A stretch of 64,000 nt of DNA from JAFGQU01 sp964483625 (GCA_964483625.1 CAZABB010000006.1:13682-77681), one strand, 5' to 3'; shown: positions 21,419-30,224, counted from the stretch's first letter. Translations and numbers: made by a program. Notes: a model not told the origin generated them from the sequence alone.

Positions 21419-22285
21419 ATGATAAAAAAATTATTCAACCGCATCAGGGATTCCTTTGGAAAAATTAATGAGGAGTCCTATGACGAAAATGCAGTCCTTG
21501 ATGAATCCCCTCATGTCTCAGATGAGGGCGAAAAGAAGGTCTGCGTTCTTGAGTTCTACGCTTTCATGCGTAAGCTGTATGAGAAGATTCTTGGCAGGCT
21601 GGGGTTCTCGTATTTCATAACAGGGAGCGAAGAAGAATTTTTATCATCCCTTGAATGCTGTTCTGTTGCCGTTGTTGATGACAACCAGCCTGACATCAGG
21701 GGCTTTCTTCTGGCCTCAAAACTGAAGGCTGAACGCCCTGAGCTTCCTGTAATTGTATGCACAGCTAACGCTTCGCTTGAAGCTTATGAGGAGTTCAAGG
21801 TCTCTAAGGCTGATGCTCTGCTGTTCAAGCCTGTTTCTGAAAGCGAGCTTGCTGGCTGCATTAATAGGGTTCTTGTCAAGTCCTCTGCCGAGCCTGTTGT
21901 TGAAGAAAAAGTAATTCCGAAAAAGCGTGGCAGGAAACCTTTTACTTTTCTTGATATCGCTGAAAAGCATGTCTGGGAGTTTTCCCAGAGCGGGCTTTCA
22001 AAGGCCGAGTTTTCAAGGAAGAACAAGCTGAGCCTTTCATCTCTGAAAAACGAGTTCAGGATTATTGCACTGCCTGAAAGCGTGAAGAAACTTGTAGGCG
22101 AAAACATCGACTGCTTCAAGAAGTCCTTTTTTGAGCACATCACCAAGCTCAAGGATGAACAGAGCATCCTTGATTTATGCTCTGAAATTATCGAACGTGG
22201 TAGCAAGGGGTCTTATTATGATCTCTCTGCCCTGAAGCAGAGAGTCAATGAGTATCTTTCATTGGAGAAAAAAGATGAGGTTTGA
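21419..22285 (+). CDS. Receiver-like domain fused to a ParB-like HTH
   Basis: 288 residues. Residues 40-155 follow the receiver fold: VAVVDDNQPDIRGFLLASKL holds the phosphoacceptor-type Asp, VIVCTAN the switch Thr and LLFKPVS the conserved Lys-Pro. The strand-1 acidic pair is reduced to one Glu (CVLEFYAF). An AT-hook-like KKRGRKPFTF (about 168-177) is followed by an HTH region (SKAEFSRKNKLSLSSLKNEF, then ALPESVKKLVGE) like the ParB/KorB HTH seen at 8571. GGGAGGTG precedes the start. Probably a DNA-binding regulator of element maintenance. Confidence 0.65.
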   Translation: MIKKLFNRIRDSFGKINEESYDENAVLDESPHVSDEGEKKVCVLEFYAFMRKLYEKILGRLGFSYFITGSEEEFLSSLECCSVAVVDDNQPDIRGFLLASKLKAERPELPVIVCTANASLEAYEEFKVSKADALLFKPVSESELAGCINRVLVKSSAEPVVEEKVIPKKRGRKPFTFLDIAEKHVWEFSQSGLSKAEFSRKNKLSLSSLKNEFRIIALPESVKKLVGENIDCFKKSFFEHITKLKDEQSILDLCSEIIERGSKGSYYDLSALKQRVNEYLSLEKKDEV

Positions 22286-23216
22286 AGAGCGAATAAAAGT
22301 CAGCAATGATTTTGTCCTTGAGGTTGCGAGGAAGGCTTTTCCTTCCTGTAGCCTGAAGAGCGTCTGCCCTTCGTCTCTTGGCAAAGTCTCGAGCGTTTTC
22401 AGGGTTGATATTTCTTCCCCTGATAAGAACATGTGCCTGAGGGTCTCACGCAACGGAGAGGTCGGGAAGGAATCTGTCGCTTACGGCCTGCTTGAAGGGA
22501 TTGTTCCTGTCCCTCCGATAATAATTTCAGGCGAGAAGTTTCTCCTGTCGGGCTGGCTTCCCGGCATGACTCTGGAAGACGCTTTAAAGACTGTTGATTC
22601 CGATGACAGGAGGCTTCTTGCTTTCTCTGCCGGCGAAGTCCTTGCCCGCATCCATTCGGTCGCTCTTGATTCTTTCGGTTTTATCTTTGACGGTGATGTT
22701 GCGTTTCCTTCGGCGAGGTCTTTTATTCTGACGAAGCTTGATTCGCTTCTTTCTTCTCCTCTTGTCAGGGAAGCTTTCGGGCTAATTACTCTTGAGGAGA
22801 TTAAGAAATTCTGTTCCCAGTATATTGTTATGTTTGAAGGGAAACCTTGTCTGCTTGTCGGGGACTACAAGGCAAACAACATCAACGTAATCAATGATCC
22901 TTCATGGAGGATTAACGGCGTCTATGATTTCGGGGATGCCTTTGCAGGACTCAACGAGTGGGATTTCTCCAAGTTCTTCAGGCATGTTGCGGATGTTTAC
23001 CCTGACATGAAGCGGCCTTTCCTTAGCGGGTATAAGAAATGCGGGACTATAAAAAACGGCTTTGAGAAAAGGGTGAGAATCTTCGATGTTTTCCTGATAC
23101 TCCTCACTGTCGAGAAGATGATGAGGGCTCCCGTCTCTGACGAGGAAAAGATTGAGGAGCTTCGCAAATACGTTGATGTCCTGAAGGAGAACATCTTTAT
23201 CGTAAATTCACTATAA
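22275..23216 (+). CDS. APH/choline-kinase-fold phosphotransferase
   Basis: 313 residues starting 11 nt before the previous stop. The kinase-like fold is shown by LRVSRNGEVGKESVAYGLL (nucleotide-binding lobe), the hinge LSGWLPGMTLEDAL, the catalytic loop LLVGDYKANNINV and the metal-binding VYDFGDAFAG. The usual HGDxxxxN is VGDYKANN here: Asp and Asn remain but His is Val. Family members phosphorylate aminoglycosides, choline and other small molecules; the substrate is unknown. Its coupling to a receiver/HTH gene is unusual. Confidence 0.8.
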   Translation: MRFEERIKVSNDFVLEVARKAFPSCSLKSVCPSSLGKVSSVFRVDISSPDKNMCLRVSRNGEVGKESVAYGLLEGIVPVPPIIISGEKFLLSGWLPGMTLEDALKTVDSDDRRLLAFSAGEVLARIHSVALDSFGFIFDGDVAFPSARSFILTKLDSLLSSPLVREAFGLITLEEIKKFCSQYIVMFEGKPCLLVGDYKANNINVINDPSWRINGVYDFGDAFAGLNEWDFSKFFRHVADVYPDMKRPFLSGYKKCGTIKNGFEKRVRIFDVFLILLTVEKMMRAPVSDEEKIEELRKYVDVLKENIFIVNSL

Positions 23217-23228
23217 GAGGTGATTAAT

Positions 23229-23396
23229 TTGAGAAAGAAAAAGCCTGACATGAAGTTCAGAGGTAAGTGCGGAAAGTATGATTTTGAGCTTTCCGTCACC
23301 TTTGCGCCGTTTCCTTCCTCAAAGGAAAGGGACAGGGCTTATCGTGTGTGGGCTGAGACATTCGCTGAAAGCTGTAAGAAAGGGAGAAAGGTTTAA
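23229..23396 (+). CDS. Small basic protein, 55 aa, TTG start
   Basis: TTG at 23229 follows GAGGTGATTAAT. The peptide is lysine-rich at both ends (MRKKKPDMKFRGKCGKYDF and SCKKGRKV), with a central AYRVWAETFAES helix. It ends within the TATA-like box of the next gene. It is close behind the kinase gene (12 nt), so it is likely the operon's last gene. Function unknown. Confidence 0.5.
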   Translation: MRKKKPDMKFRGKCGKYDFELSVTFAPFPSSKERDRAYRVWAETFAESCKKGRKV

Positions 23397-23400
23397 GTAA
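23389..23400 (+). promoter_or_regulatory. TATA box for the 23422 gene
   Basis: AGGTTTAAGTAA is centred about 27 nt before the ATG at 23422, giving a leaderless transcript; it overlaps the stop codon of the preceding small gene. Confidence 0.55.
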
Positions 23401-23421
23401 TCTTCTTGAATATAAATCTCT

Positions 23422-23934
23422 ATGCAAACTAAAGCACAGTTAAACAGGCAAAAGGACGGATATCGTAGAGAGAATGAAATGGTGGATTATTATTTGTCTA
23501 ACGGGTTTAAAGTGCTTGGGTATAAGAATTGCGATGATATGAACATGATATCGTTTTTCCTGCCTTTTGAGATTGCGCTAAAGAAAGTCTTTGGTTCTTG
23601 GAATTCTCTTGCGGAGCTCGTTCGGTCAAATACTGTTGAAATGTTAAGGCTATCAAAGGATGGGGAGCTGGAAGTGCTTGAAGTCAAAACTAAAGCCGAT
23701 ATTAAGAAAGATAAAGCATCTCATAAATTTAGATTTGATTGTCAGCCAGAACAGATAGAAAAATGTGAACGTGTGCTTGAGAAAGGAGTTGCGGTTATTT
23801 GGGTTTTTTATATAGAGACTTATAATAAATACATAGAAGTCCCTTTTGGTGAATTGCATTTTTCACCTAAGCAATGCAAGGTTAAATTACCTGAAAAATA
23901 TCGAGACCTTAATTTGTGGAATGTTAAAGAATAG
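23422..23934 (+). CDS. PD-(D/E)XK-like nuclease-fold protein, 170 aa
   Basis: An N-terminal helix with RRENEMVDYYLSNGF is followed by a strand hairpin ending GELEVLEVKTKADI. The ExK of LEVKTK, a preceding acidic turn and the helix-borne Glu fit the core of PD-(D/E)XK enzymes. FDCQPEQIEKCERVLEKGVAVIWVFYI looks like the following helix-strand unit in Holliday-junction and restriction-type nucleases. It has its own promoter and lies 264 nt before mcrB. It may be a stand-alone restriction or repair nuclease. Confidence 0.6.
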   Translation: MQTKAQLNRQKDGYRRENEMVDYYLSNGFKVLGYKNCDDMNMISFFLPFEIALKKVFGSWNSLAELVRSNTVEMLRLSKDGELEVLEVKTKADIKKDKASHKFRFDCQPEQIEKCERVLEKGVAVIWVFYIETYNKYIEVPFGELHFSPKQCKVKLPEKYRDLNLWNVKE

Positions 23935-23941
23935 GCGTCGC

Positions 23942-24070
23942 TCAGATATCCGGATAATTCCCTATCCATCGCCAAAAGTTTTTCCTGTGTTTGGGGCACA
24001 TTTCCTTCCTTAGCTCTTTCAGTGGTTTGTCTGACGCTTCGATTTTGGTTAAGCAGTTGCAGGTTTTCAT
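23942..24070 (-). CDS. Small cysteine-rich protein, 42 aa
   Basis: Starts MKTCNCLTKIEASDKP and has CPKHRKNFWRWIGNYPDI at the end. CxC and CPxH together could form one zinc site. A TAAATATTAATAGC box lies about 30 nt before the ATG on the minus strand. It is tiny and unrecognised, but the promoter and zinc-like motif support it. Confidence 0.45.
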   Translation of the reverse strand: MKTCNCLTKIEASDKPLKELRKEMCPKHRKNFWRWIGNYPDI

Positions 24071-24142
24071 GATATAATGTGAGCTATTAATATTTATATT
24101 AGTTCTTGACAGTTTGTCGGAAGTTTTTCGGCATTTTGATAA

Positions 24143-24153
24143 AGTTTTTATAT
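24143..24153 (+). promoter_or_regulatory. TATA box of the mcrBC unit
   Basis: AGTTTTTATAT precedes the mcrB start by about 50 nt, leaving a leader of about 22 nt that contains GGGAGGGGG as ribosome-binding site. Confidence 0.55.
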
Positions 24154-24198
24154 GAGTAGGGGTTTATGCCCTGTTAATTATTTGGGAGGGGGTCTGTT

Positions 24199-26538
24199 AT
24201 GGATAAAGCTGTTCTTGTATCAAAAATTAAGGAGTTGAGCAATCTTGCTAATAAGCTTCATGGCTTTGAAGATGATGAGGAAAGTTTCCTTGTTGCGATT
24301 AAGGGGCTTGACAGGAAGTATCTTGAGGGCGAGCTTGAGAAATTTCGTGAAGGAAGCATTAGCTGGAATGGCGTTTTGAAGCCTGTTAATTTCCTTAAAT
24401 TCTTGGTAATAGATAAGGTTCTTGATGACAAGGATGTTTCTCTTGAGATTATTGACGAGTTCAAGGATAGGATTCTTAAGCTGGATGTTGATTATTTCAA
24501 GGATTATCCTGATTTCAAGGAGGCAATGCTCAAGCTTGAGAAGGGTAAAAACTTTTTTTGGCAGTGGAACAATATTTTCAAGATTCTTTTTTATGTCTAT
24601 TATGACCAGCATAAGGACAGCGTCAATTCTTCTCTGACCGAGATTGCTGACCATTTCAAGACTGTTTTGAATATGAAGGATTCCAAGACAACGATTAACG
24701 GGTTTGGGTGGAATAATAATTATGGCTCGAGCGATTGCTGGATTGCTCTTTATCCTCCTGATAGGGACAGCCATCAGAAGGCTTATCAAATCTTTTTGAG
24801 GGTGAATCCTGTAAACGAGCTTGTTTATGGAATGACTAACGGCGCAAAGATTGCGGAGAACAAGAAGCTTGAGAAGCAGGATGGTTCTAACGTTGATGTA
24901 GACAAGCTCGAGAAATTTCTCTTTGAGAAAGCTAAGCCTGAGTATGAAAAGCTTAACGCCTCTGTTAAACCTGAGCCTGACGAAGAAGAGGTTGACGAAG
25001 AATTAAGGGTTGTCGATGAGAAATGCCCCAAGAATGTCATTCTTTACGGCCCTCCTGGGACTGGAAAGACTTATATGGCTTACGAGGAGGCTGTTCGCAT
25101 TGTTGATCCTTCCTTTTCGTGGAAGGACAGGAAGGCTCTCGTTGCTAAATTTCGTGAGTTTCAGGATAGCGGTTATATCACTTTTGTTACTTTCCATCAG
25201 TCTTTCAGCTACGAGGAATTCATTGAGGGTTTCAGGTATGACAAGGAAGAAAAAATGCCTATGGTTGAGTCTGGCGTGTTCAAGACGCTTGTCGAGAGCG
25301 CAAGGTCTGACTATGTAAGTCCTAAGAAGAAGATTGATTTGAACCTTGCTAAGAGGAATGTATTCAAAATGTCGCTCGGCAACACTCTCAAGGAAGATGA
25401 GGATATTTATGATTTCTGTATGCAAGAAGACATCATAGCCATTGGTTGGGGGCAAGATGTTAACTATACGGGAGCCGATACTAAGGAAAAAGTCGCCAAG
25501 AAGTTCAAAGAGCATGAAGGAAGCGATAAAGATTCTGTCTTTAATGTAACAGCGATTCACTTCTTCAAGAATATCATGAAGAAAGATGACCTTGTATTTG
25601 TCTCTAAAGGAAACCGTTCCTTGCGTGCTATTGGTCGTGTTGTGGGGGAATATTATTATGATGAAAATGTACCTATAAATTATCGCCATTTCAGAAAGGT
25701 CGAGTGGCTTCTTACGGACAGCAATATTCCCGTAGAGAAAGTTATGAAGAAGAATTTCAGCCAGCAGACTATTTATGAGATAAGCAAGAGCTGGCTGCTT
25801 GAACAGAACCTTCAGGAGCTTCTTGCTAAACCAGCAGACAATAAGAAAGAGGTCAGGAATTATGTGCTGATTATCGACGAGATTAACAGGGGGAATATCT
25901 CTAAGATTTTCGGGGAGTTAATCACTCTTATTGAGGATGATAAAAGGCTTGGCATGGAGAACGAGATGGTCGTCAAGCTTCCATACAGCAAGGAGATCGA
26001 TTTCGGGATTCCTCCCAATATCTATGTTATCGGCACTATGAATACTGCTGATAGGAGTATAGCTTTGATGGATGTCGCTCTTAGACGAAGGTTTAGTTTT
26101 AAGAGGATTGCTCCAGAATCCAAGATTATCTCTGACTTGTTGTCCGAGAAGGAGGTCGATGGGGATTTTATTGAGATTTTGCAGAAGTCCTTTATTGCCT
26201 TGAACAAAAGGATTAAGGTGTTGCTTGATGAAGACCATGTTATAGGGCATAGTTATTTTCTGAAGATTGGGCCTGAAGATTTCGAGTATGATCTTCATGC
26301 TGTCTGGTATGACAAGATTATTCCTCTGCTTCAGGAATATTTCTATAATGATTGGGATAAGTTGAGGCTTGTTCTCGGCGAGCATAATTCTCAGAAACGT
26401 AGCGGTTTCATTAAGGTTTTAGAGGCTGAATACAAGGGCATTTTCGGCTCTGAGTTTGATGAGGAGTATCCTTGCGAAATTGTCCGCTATGAGCCTGATT
26501 TGTTCTCTCAGGTATTGAAGAACACATTTATCGGATAA
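24199..26538 (+). CDS. mcrB: McrB-type AAA+ GTPase/ATPase with an inserted EVE-like domain
   Basis: 779 residues. Residues about 130-220 (GFGWNNNYGSSDCWIALYPP) resemble the MrcB N-terminal DNA-reading domain (DUF3578 type). Walker A is VILYGPPGTGKTYMA (about 277-291) and McrB's THQ-like FVTFHQSFSYEEFIEGF follows. Walker B and the McrB signature are LIIDEINRGNISKIFGE (about 554-570), then GTMNTADRSIALMDVALRRRF. Between them, about residues 375-545 is a separate domain with IIAIGWGQDVNYTG, VFVSKGNRSLRAIGRVVG and FRKVEWLL, matching EVE/PUA-like modified-base readers. With McrC it forms a restriction motor for modified DNA. The insertion gives a second possible modified-base sensor. Confidence 0.92.
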   Translation: MDKAVLVSKIKELSNLANKLHGFEDDEESFLVAIKGLDRKYLEGELEKFREGSISWNGVLKPVNFLKFLVIDKVLDDKDVSLEIIDEFKDRILKLDVDYFKDYPDFKEAMLKLEKGKNFFWQWNNIFKILFYVYYDQHKDSVNSSLTEIADHFKTVLNMKDSKTTINGFGWNNNYGSSDCWIALYPPDRDSHQKAYQIFLRVNPVNELVYGMTNGAKIAENKKLEKQDGSNVDVDKLEKFLFEKAKPEYEKLNASVKPEPDEEEVDEELRVVDEKCPKNVILYGPPGTGKTYMAYEEAVRIVDPSFSWKDRKALVAKFREFQDSGYITFVTFHQSFSYEEFIEGFRYDKEEKMPMVESGVFKTLVESARSDYVSPKKKIDLNLAKRNVFKMSLGNTLKEDEDIYDFCMQEDIIAIGWGQDVNYTGADTKEKVAKKFKEHEGSDKDSVFNVTAIHFFKNIMKKDDLVFVSKGNRSLRAIGRVVGEYYYDENVPINYRHFRKVEWLLTDSNIPVEKVMKKNFSQQTIYEISKSWLLEQNLQELLAKPADNKKEVRNYVLIIDEINRGNISKIFGELITLIEDDKRLGMENEMVVKLPYSKEIDFGIPPNIYVIGTMNTADRSIALMDVALRRRFSFKRIAPESKIISDLLSEKEVDGDFIEILQKSFIALNKRIKVLLDEDHVIGHSYFLKIGPEDFEYDLHAVWYDKIIPLLQEYFYNDWDKLRLVLGEHNSQKRSGFIKVLEAEYKGIFGSEFDEEYPCEIVRYEPDLFSQVLKNTFIG

Positions 26539-26542
26539 GAAA

Positions 26543-27862
26543 ATGGTCTTAAAAAATAAAGTTATATCGCTTTCAGAATTTGAAGAAATTCCCCTCTCTG
26601 AGCTTGAGGTAAAGATTGGCAAACGAGGCATCAGGCTTTTGAAGAGGATTAATTCCCGGAGCGGTTGCGAGATTTTTCGCCTCTTGCATGATAGGGTTAA
26701 GGCTTCTCATTATGTGGGTTTTGTCCGTGTTCTTGGTTACACGATTCAGGTCGTGCCTAAAGTTTTTGGGGAGGACAAGCCGGATAATCTCCATTTCCTT
26801 CTTTGCCTTTTGAGATATACAAGGAAGATTCAGGTCAAGGAGCACGAAATCGGTAATCTGGGGAAGGTCAAGGATGACTTTTTCGAGATATTGATTTTCT
26901 TGTTTGCTAAGGCTCTTCGGGAGCTTTTGCGGAGGGATTTTAAAAAGACGTATGTTGTCCGTGAAGAAAATAGTCCGTTCTTGAAGGGAAAATTCTTAAT
27001 CAGTGAGAATGTCAGGCGGAATATTTTTGATGATTCGAGGTATTGTTGCAGGTTTGATGAATTCACTGAGAATAATTTGATGAATCAGCTCTTTAAGTAT
27101 GTTGTTTCGATGCTCATAAGGATATCGAGGTCTGTGTCCAATAAGAAGCTCCTTGAGGATATCCTCATATATTTATGTGATGTTGAATTGGTGAATATTA
27201 CCTGTGCGGATATTGATAGGATTCACTTTACCCGTCTCAACAATTCATATGAGCCGTTGGTAAACCTGTGCAGATTATTCCTTGAAAACATGAGCATCCG
27301 TTTCTCAGCTTCCAAGCTCGAGACTTTCGTGTTCATGTTTGACATGAACAGGCTGTTTGAGGAATTTGTCTTTGAGTTCGTTAGAAGAAACAGGAGTAAA
27401 TTGTTTATTGGCGGGGAAAACGAAGTTGTTTTTGTTAAAGACCAGATTTATATTGGCAAGCTGTTCGACGAATTCAAGATGCGAGGGGATATTCTCATTA
27501 AGGACTCTTCAGGCAGACTTATTTTGTTGGATACGAAGTATAAAACTCTTGATTCATACGCCCTTCATGGGCGTTTGTCTCAAGCAGACTTTTATCAGAT
27601 GTTTACTTATTCGACATCGCAAGAACAAAAGTATGAGGATGTAATCTTGTTGTATCCTTCCAATGAAGAGGTGGCCGAGCCTTTCACTGATAAAGAGCTT
27701 AGGCATGTTATAGCTGGAAAAGAGACTGTTAAGATTCATGTCAGAACAATCAGTCTTACTAAAATATTCAATGCGGAAAAGAAGTCAATTAATGAGACGG
27801 CGATGATTGAAGAGTTAAATAAAGCATTTATGTTGCCTTCTGCTAATTTGGTATTGAGGTGA
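26543..27862 (+). CDS. mcrC: McrC-type endonuclease subunit
   Basis: 439 residues, 4 nt after mcrB. The N-terminal half binds McrB and stimulates it (RVLGYTIQVVPKVFG region typical of the family). The C-terminal PD-(D/E)XK nuclease shows FKMRGDILIKDSSGRLILLDTKYKTL, giving the Asp and DxK (in place of ExK) residues, followed by DFYQMFTYS as in LlaJI/McrC proteins. Full length. It cleaves DNA once McrB has recognised modified cytosine or another base. Confidence 0.92.
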   Translation: MVLKNKVISLSEFEEIPLSELEVKIGKRGIRLLKRINSRSGCEIFRLLHDRVKASHYVGFVRVLGYTIQVVPKVFGEDKPDNLHFLLCLLRYTRKIQVKEHEIGNLGKVKDDFFEILIFLFAKALRELLRRDFKKTYVVREENSPFLKGKFLISENVRRNIFDDSRYCCRFDEFTENNLMNQLFKYVVSMLIRISRSVSNKKLLEDILIYLCDVELVNITCADIDRIHFTRLNNSYEPLVNLCRLFLENMSIRFSASKLETFVFMFDMNRLFEEFVFEFVRRNRSKLFIGGENEVVFVKDQIYIGKLFDEFKMRGDILIKDSSGRLILLDTKYKTLDSYALHGRLSQADFYQMFTYSTSQEQKYEDVILLYPSNEEVAEPFTDKELRHVIAGKETVKIHVRTISLTKIFNAEKKSINETAMIEELNKAFMLPSANLVLR

Positions 27863-27894
27863 CAAGGTAGTGACGTTTTGCCGGAGGAATAATA

Positions 27895-28752
27895 ATGAAA
27901 AAACCTATGATTTCCAGATATATTTCAGATGAACGAATTTTTGAGGATATTATCTGCAAAGATTTTGAGTTCCTTGTGGATAAGATAAAGCAGTCTGGCT
28001 TTGAGTATTCGCTCGAAATCAGGGAAGATTACTTTAATCTGTATTATCAGGGTAACAGTATAGGCAAGATTACCTTTCGAGCTCGCAACAGGGATTATAA
28101 AGTTGGAATCAATAAGAAGTTTGTTGATAAGAAGATGAATGACCGTTTTGATGGTCAGAAATCAGGTGACTATGTTGATTTCTTCATTTCTCCAAAGAAA
28201 TTGCAGTCTTTTTTCTCTGAAGCTAATTTAAGGTTTCTCAGCCAGAAGGTCAGGGACGTGAATTATCAGGAGGAGATTGCTTTTGAGCAGATGATTATGA
28301 CTGATAACGTCGGCAGACCTGATTTTGTCGTAATTGACAGGCAGGTGGTTGACCACTCGAGCAGGGAGAAGATAGATTTGCTTGGCCTCAAAAGGGTTTC
28401 TGGGGATAATTTTCAGTTTTGCGTGCTTGAAGTAAAGCTGGGAAAGAATGAGGAATTGAAAGGCGCAGTGAGCGGTCAGCTAAAGCGATATGTCAGGAGG
28501 GTTACAGACCATTTTGAAGAATATAAGCAGTGTTATGAAAAGAATTTTGAGCAGAAAAAGATATTGGGTTTGATTAATAGCATAGAAAAGGTTTGTATTG
28601 TTAAGCCTGTCCTCGGCATTGTTGTTGTAGGTGGCTATGGCGGTTTAGCAGAACCGAACATAAAAGAACTTAGAGGCAAGGATAAAGATATCAGGATTCT
28701 TCACATAAAGAACGAGATAGACTTTAACAAAGTAGAGCCAAAATGCAATTAA
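27895..28752 (+). CDS. PD-(D/E)XK nuclease-like protein, 285 aa
   Basis: The C-terminal half carries EKIDLLGLKRV and FQFCVLEVKLGKNEEL, then VSGQLKRYVRRV: Asp, ExK and the downstream helix of a PD-(D/E)XK enzyme. GRPDFVVIDRQ precedes them. The N-terminal 150 residues are a separate beta-rich domain (LEIREDYFNLYYQGNSIGKITF) of unknown type. A TGCCGGAGGAATA ribosome-binding site precedes the start. It lies between mcrC and an MBL nuclease and overlaps the latter by 10 nt, so it belongs to the defence operon. Confidence 0.72.
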   Translation: MKKPMISRYISDERIFEDIICKDFEFLVDKIKQSGFEYSLEIREDYFNLYYQGNSIGKITFRARNRDYKVGINKKFVDKKMNDRFDGQKSGDYVDFFISPKKLQSFFSEANLRFLSQKVRDVNYQEEIAFEQMIMTDNVGRPDFVVIDRQVVDHSSREKIDLLGLKRVSGDNFQFCVLEVKLGKNEELKGAVSGQLKRYVRRVTDHFEEYKQCYEKNFEQKKILGLINSIEKVCIVKPVLGIVVVGGYGGLAEPNIKELRGKDKDIRILHIKNEIDFNKVEPKCN

Positions 28753-30008
28753 CTATTTATCGTGGCACTAAGGAAATCGGCGGTTCTTGTGTTGAGCTTC
28801 AGACCAGGAATGCAAGGCTTCTTGTCGATTTCGGTCTTCCTTTGAGTGATGAGACTTTTTCTAAGGACGTTAAGAAGAAGTCCATGAAGGATTTCATAAG
28901 GGATGGATTGCTTCCTGACGTTGAGGGATTATATGATAAGCCGGGCTTTGACGCTGTTCTGCTGAGTCATGCCCATCAGGATCATTACGGCCTTCTTTCC
29001 TTTGTGCATCCCGATATTCCAATCTGCATGAGCCGGGGCACGAAGGAGCTTGTCGAGCTCAGCTATCTTTTTGGCCAGACAAACTGCAACCTTAAGAATG
29101 TCAGGGTCGTGGAGGCTTGGAAGACTTTTGAAATAAAGGATGTCAGGGTGACTCCTTACCTTGTTGACCATTCAGGCTTTGACGCAATGGCTTTTCTCAT
29201 AGAAGCCGACGGGAAACGAATCTTCTATACTGGCGATTTCAGGGCGCATGGAAGAAAATCGGTGCTTTTCCGCTCCATGATAGAAAATCCTCCGAAGGAT
29301 ATTGATTACCTGATTATGGAAGGCACAATGCTTTCAAGGGAAAATGAGGAACGCAAGACCGAGGATGATGTCGAGAAAGAGCTGGTGTCTCTTTTGAAAT
29401 CTCAAGGCAATCTCACTTTTTTGTCCTGCTCGTCCCAGAATATCGACAGGCTTGTTTCTGCATACAGGGCGTGCATGCAGACGGACACTTTGTTTGTAGT
29501 TGACCCCTATACTGCTTATGTTCTTTATGAGCTGAAAGACATCTCGAAGGGACTCCCTCAATATGATTGGGGCAGGAACATGAGGATATTTTTCATCCCG
29601 AACAAATACACGGACAAAGTTCTTAATGGGAAAAAGATGTATCAGTTTAAGAGGGCGAAAATCACAAAAGAAGAAGTGTTCTCTCTTGAGAAAAAAATGC
29701 TTGTTAAGGATTCTTACACCATGAGGAATATCTTCAGGAACAAGCGGTTGCTCAAAGGCACTTCAGTCATATATTCGCAGTGGGAAGGATATCTTGATGA
29801 CATAAAGGAATTCTGGGATAAGAATGGGGTTAAGATTATACAGGTGCATGTCTCAGGCCACGCTTACGTTGCGGACTTGATTAAGTTCGCACAAGCGGTA
29901 AAACCTAAGAACATTATTCCTATACACACTGAGAGGGCAGAAAGATTTAAGGAATTATTCGATGCAAATATAATCTCTGTCAATGATAGGCAGAGAATAG
30001 ATTTATAA
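28743..30008 (+). CDS. Metallo-beta-lactamase/beta-CASP nuclease (RNase J/CPSF-like)
   Basis: 421 residues. The metal motifs are LLSHAHQDHYG (HxHxDH), LVDHSGFDA, YTGDFRAHG and the C-terminal VHVSGHAY and IPIHTE. LSCSSQNIDRL and the segment around it form the beta-CASP insertion. Similar enzymes degrade RNA (RNase J, CPSF) or open DNA ends. The 10-nt overlap with the upstream PD-(D/E)XK gene suggests they act together. In defence clusters such MBL proteins are known but not well explained. Active-site residues all look intact. Confidence 0.88.
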   Translation: MQLTIYRGTKEIGGSCVELQTRNARLLVDFGLPLSDETFSKDVKKKSMKDFIRDGLLPDVEGLYDKPGFDAVLLSHAHQDHYGLLSFVHPDIPICMSRGTKELVELSYLFGQTNCNLKNVRVVEAWKTFEIKDVRVTPYLVDHSGFDAMAFLIEADGKRIFYTGDFRAHGRKSVLFRSMIENPPKDIDYLIMEGTMLSRENEERKTEDDVEKELVSLLKSQGNLTFLSCSSQNIDRLVSAYRACMQTDTLFVVDPYTAYVLYELKDISKGLPQYDWGRNMRIFFIPNKYTDKVLNGKKMYQFKRAKITKEEVFSLEKKMLVKDSYTMRNIFRNKRLLKGTSVIYSQWEGYLDDIKEFWDKNGVKIIQVHVSGHAYVADLIKFAQAVKPKNIIPIHTERAERFKELFDANIISVNDRQRIDL

Positions 30009-30017
30009 GGAATTCTG

Positions 30018-30170
30018 GTGAACTATAAAGAAATACCTATGGATGTCCGTATTGACCGTATCGGCTCTCTTCTCGCTAAGGCCGTTCATCTGGCTGTCTT
30101 GAAGGAGAGGTCTGATTTCTTTGTTGATTCTTCTGGCCGGGACATATTCGGGGAGTCTTCGGATTGTTGA
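30018..30170 (+). CDS. Small protein, 50 aa, GTG start
   Basis: GTG at 30018 follows AAGGAATTCTG, ten bases after the MBL gene stop. The peptide is MNYKEIPMDVRIDRIGSLLA, then KAVHLAVLKERSDFF and a short tail. It resembles small single-helix partners; no family is recognised. It is likely the last gene of the defence operon. Confidence 0.45.
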   Translation: MNYKEIPMDVRIDRIGSLLAKAVHLAVLKERSDFFVDSSGRDIFGESSDC

Positions 30171-30188
30171 TTTTCCTCTCTGTGGAAA

Positions 30189-30200
30189 AGATTTATATAG
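30189..30200 (+). promoter_or_regulatory. TATA box of the methyltransferase gene
   Basis: AGATTTATATAG is centred about 30 nt before the ATG at 30225. Confidence 0.6.
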
Positions 30201-30224
30201 CTGGATTCTAAGGAAGGTTCGTTT

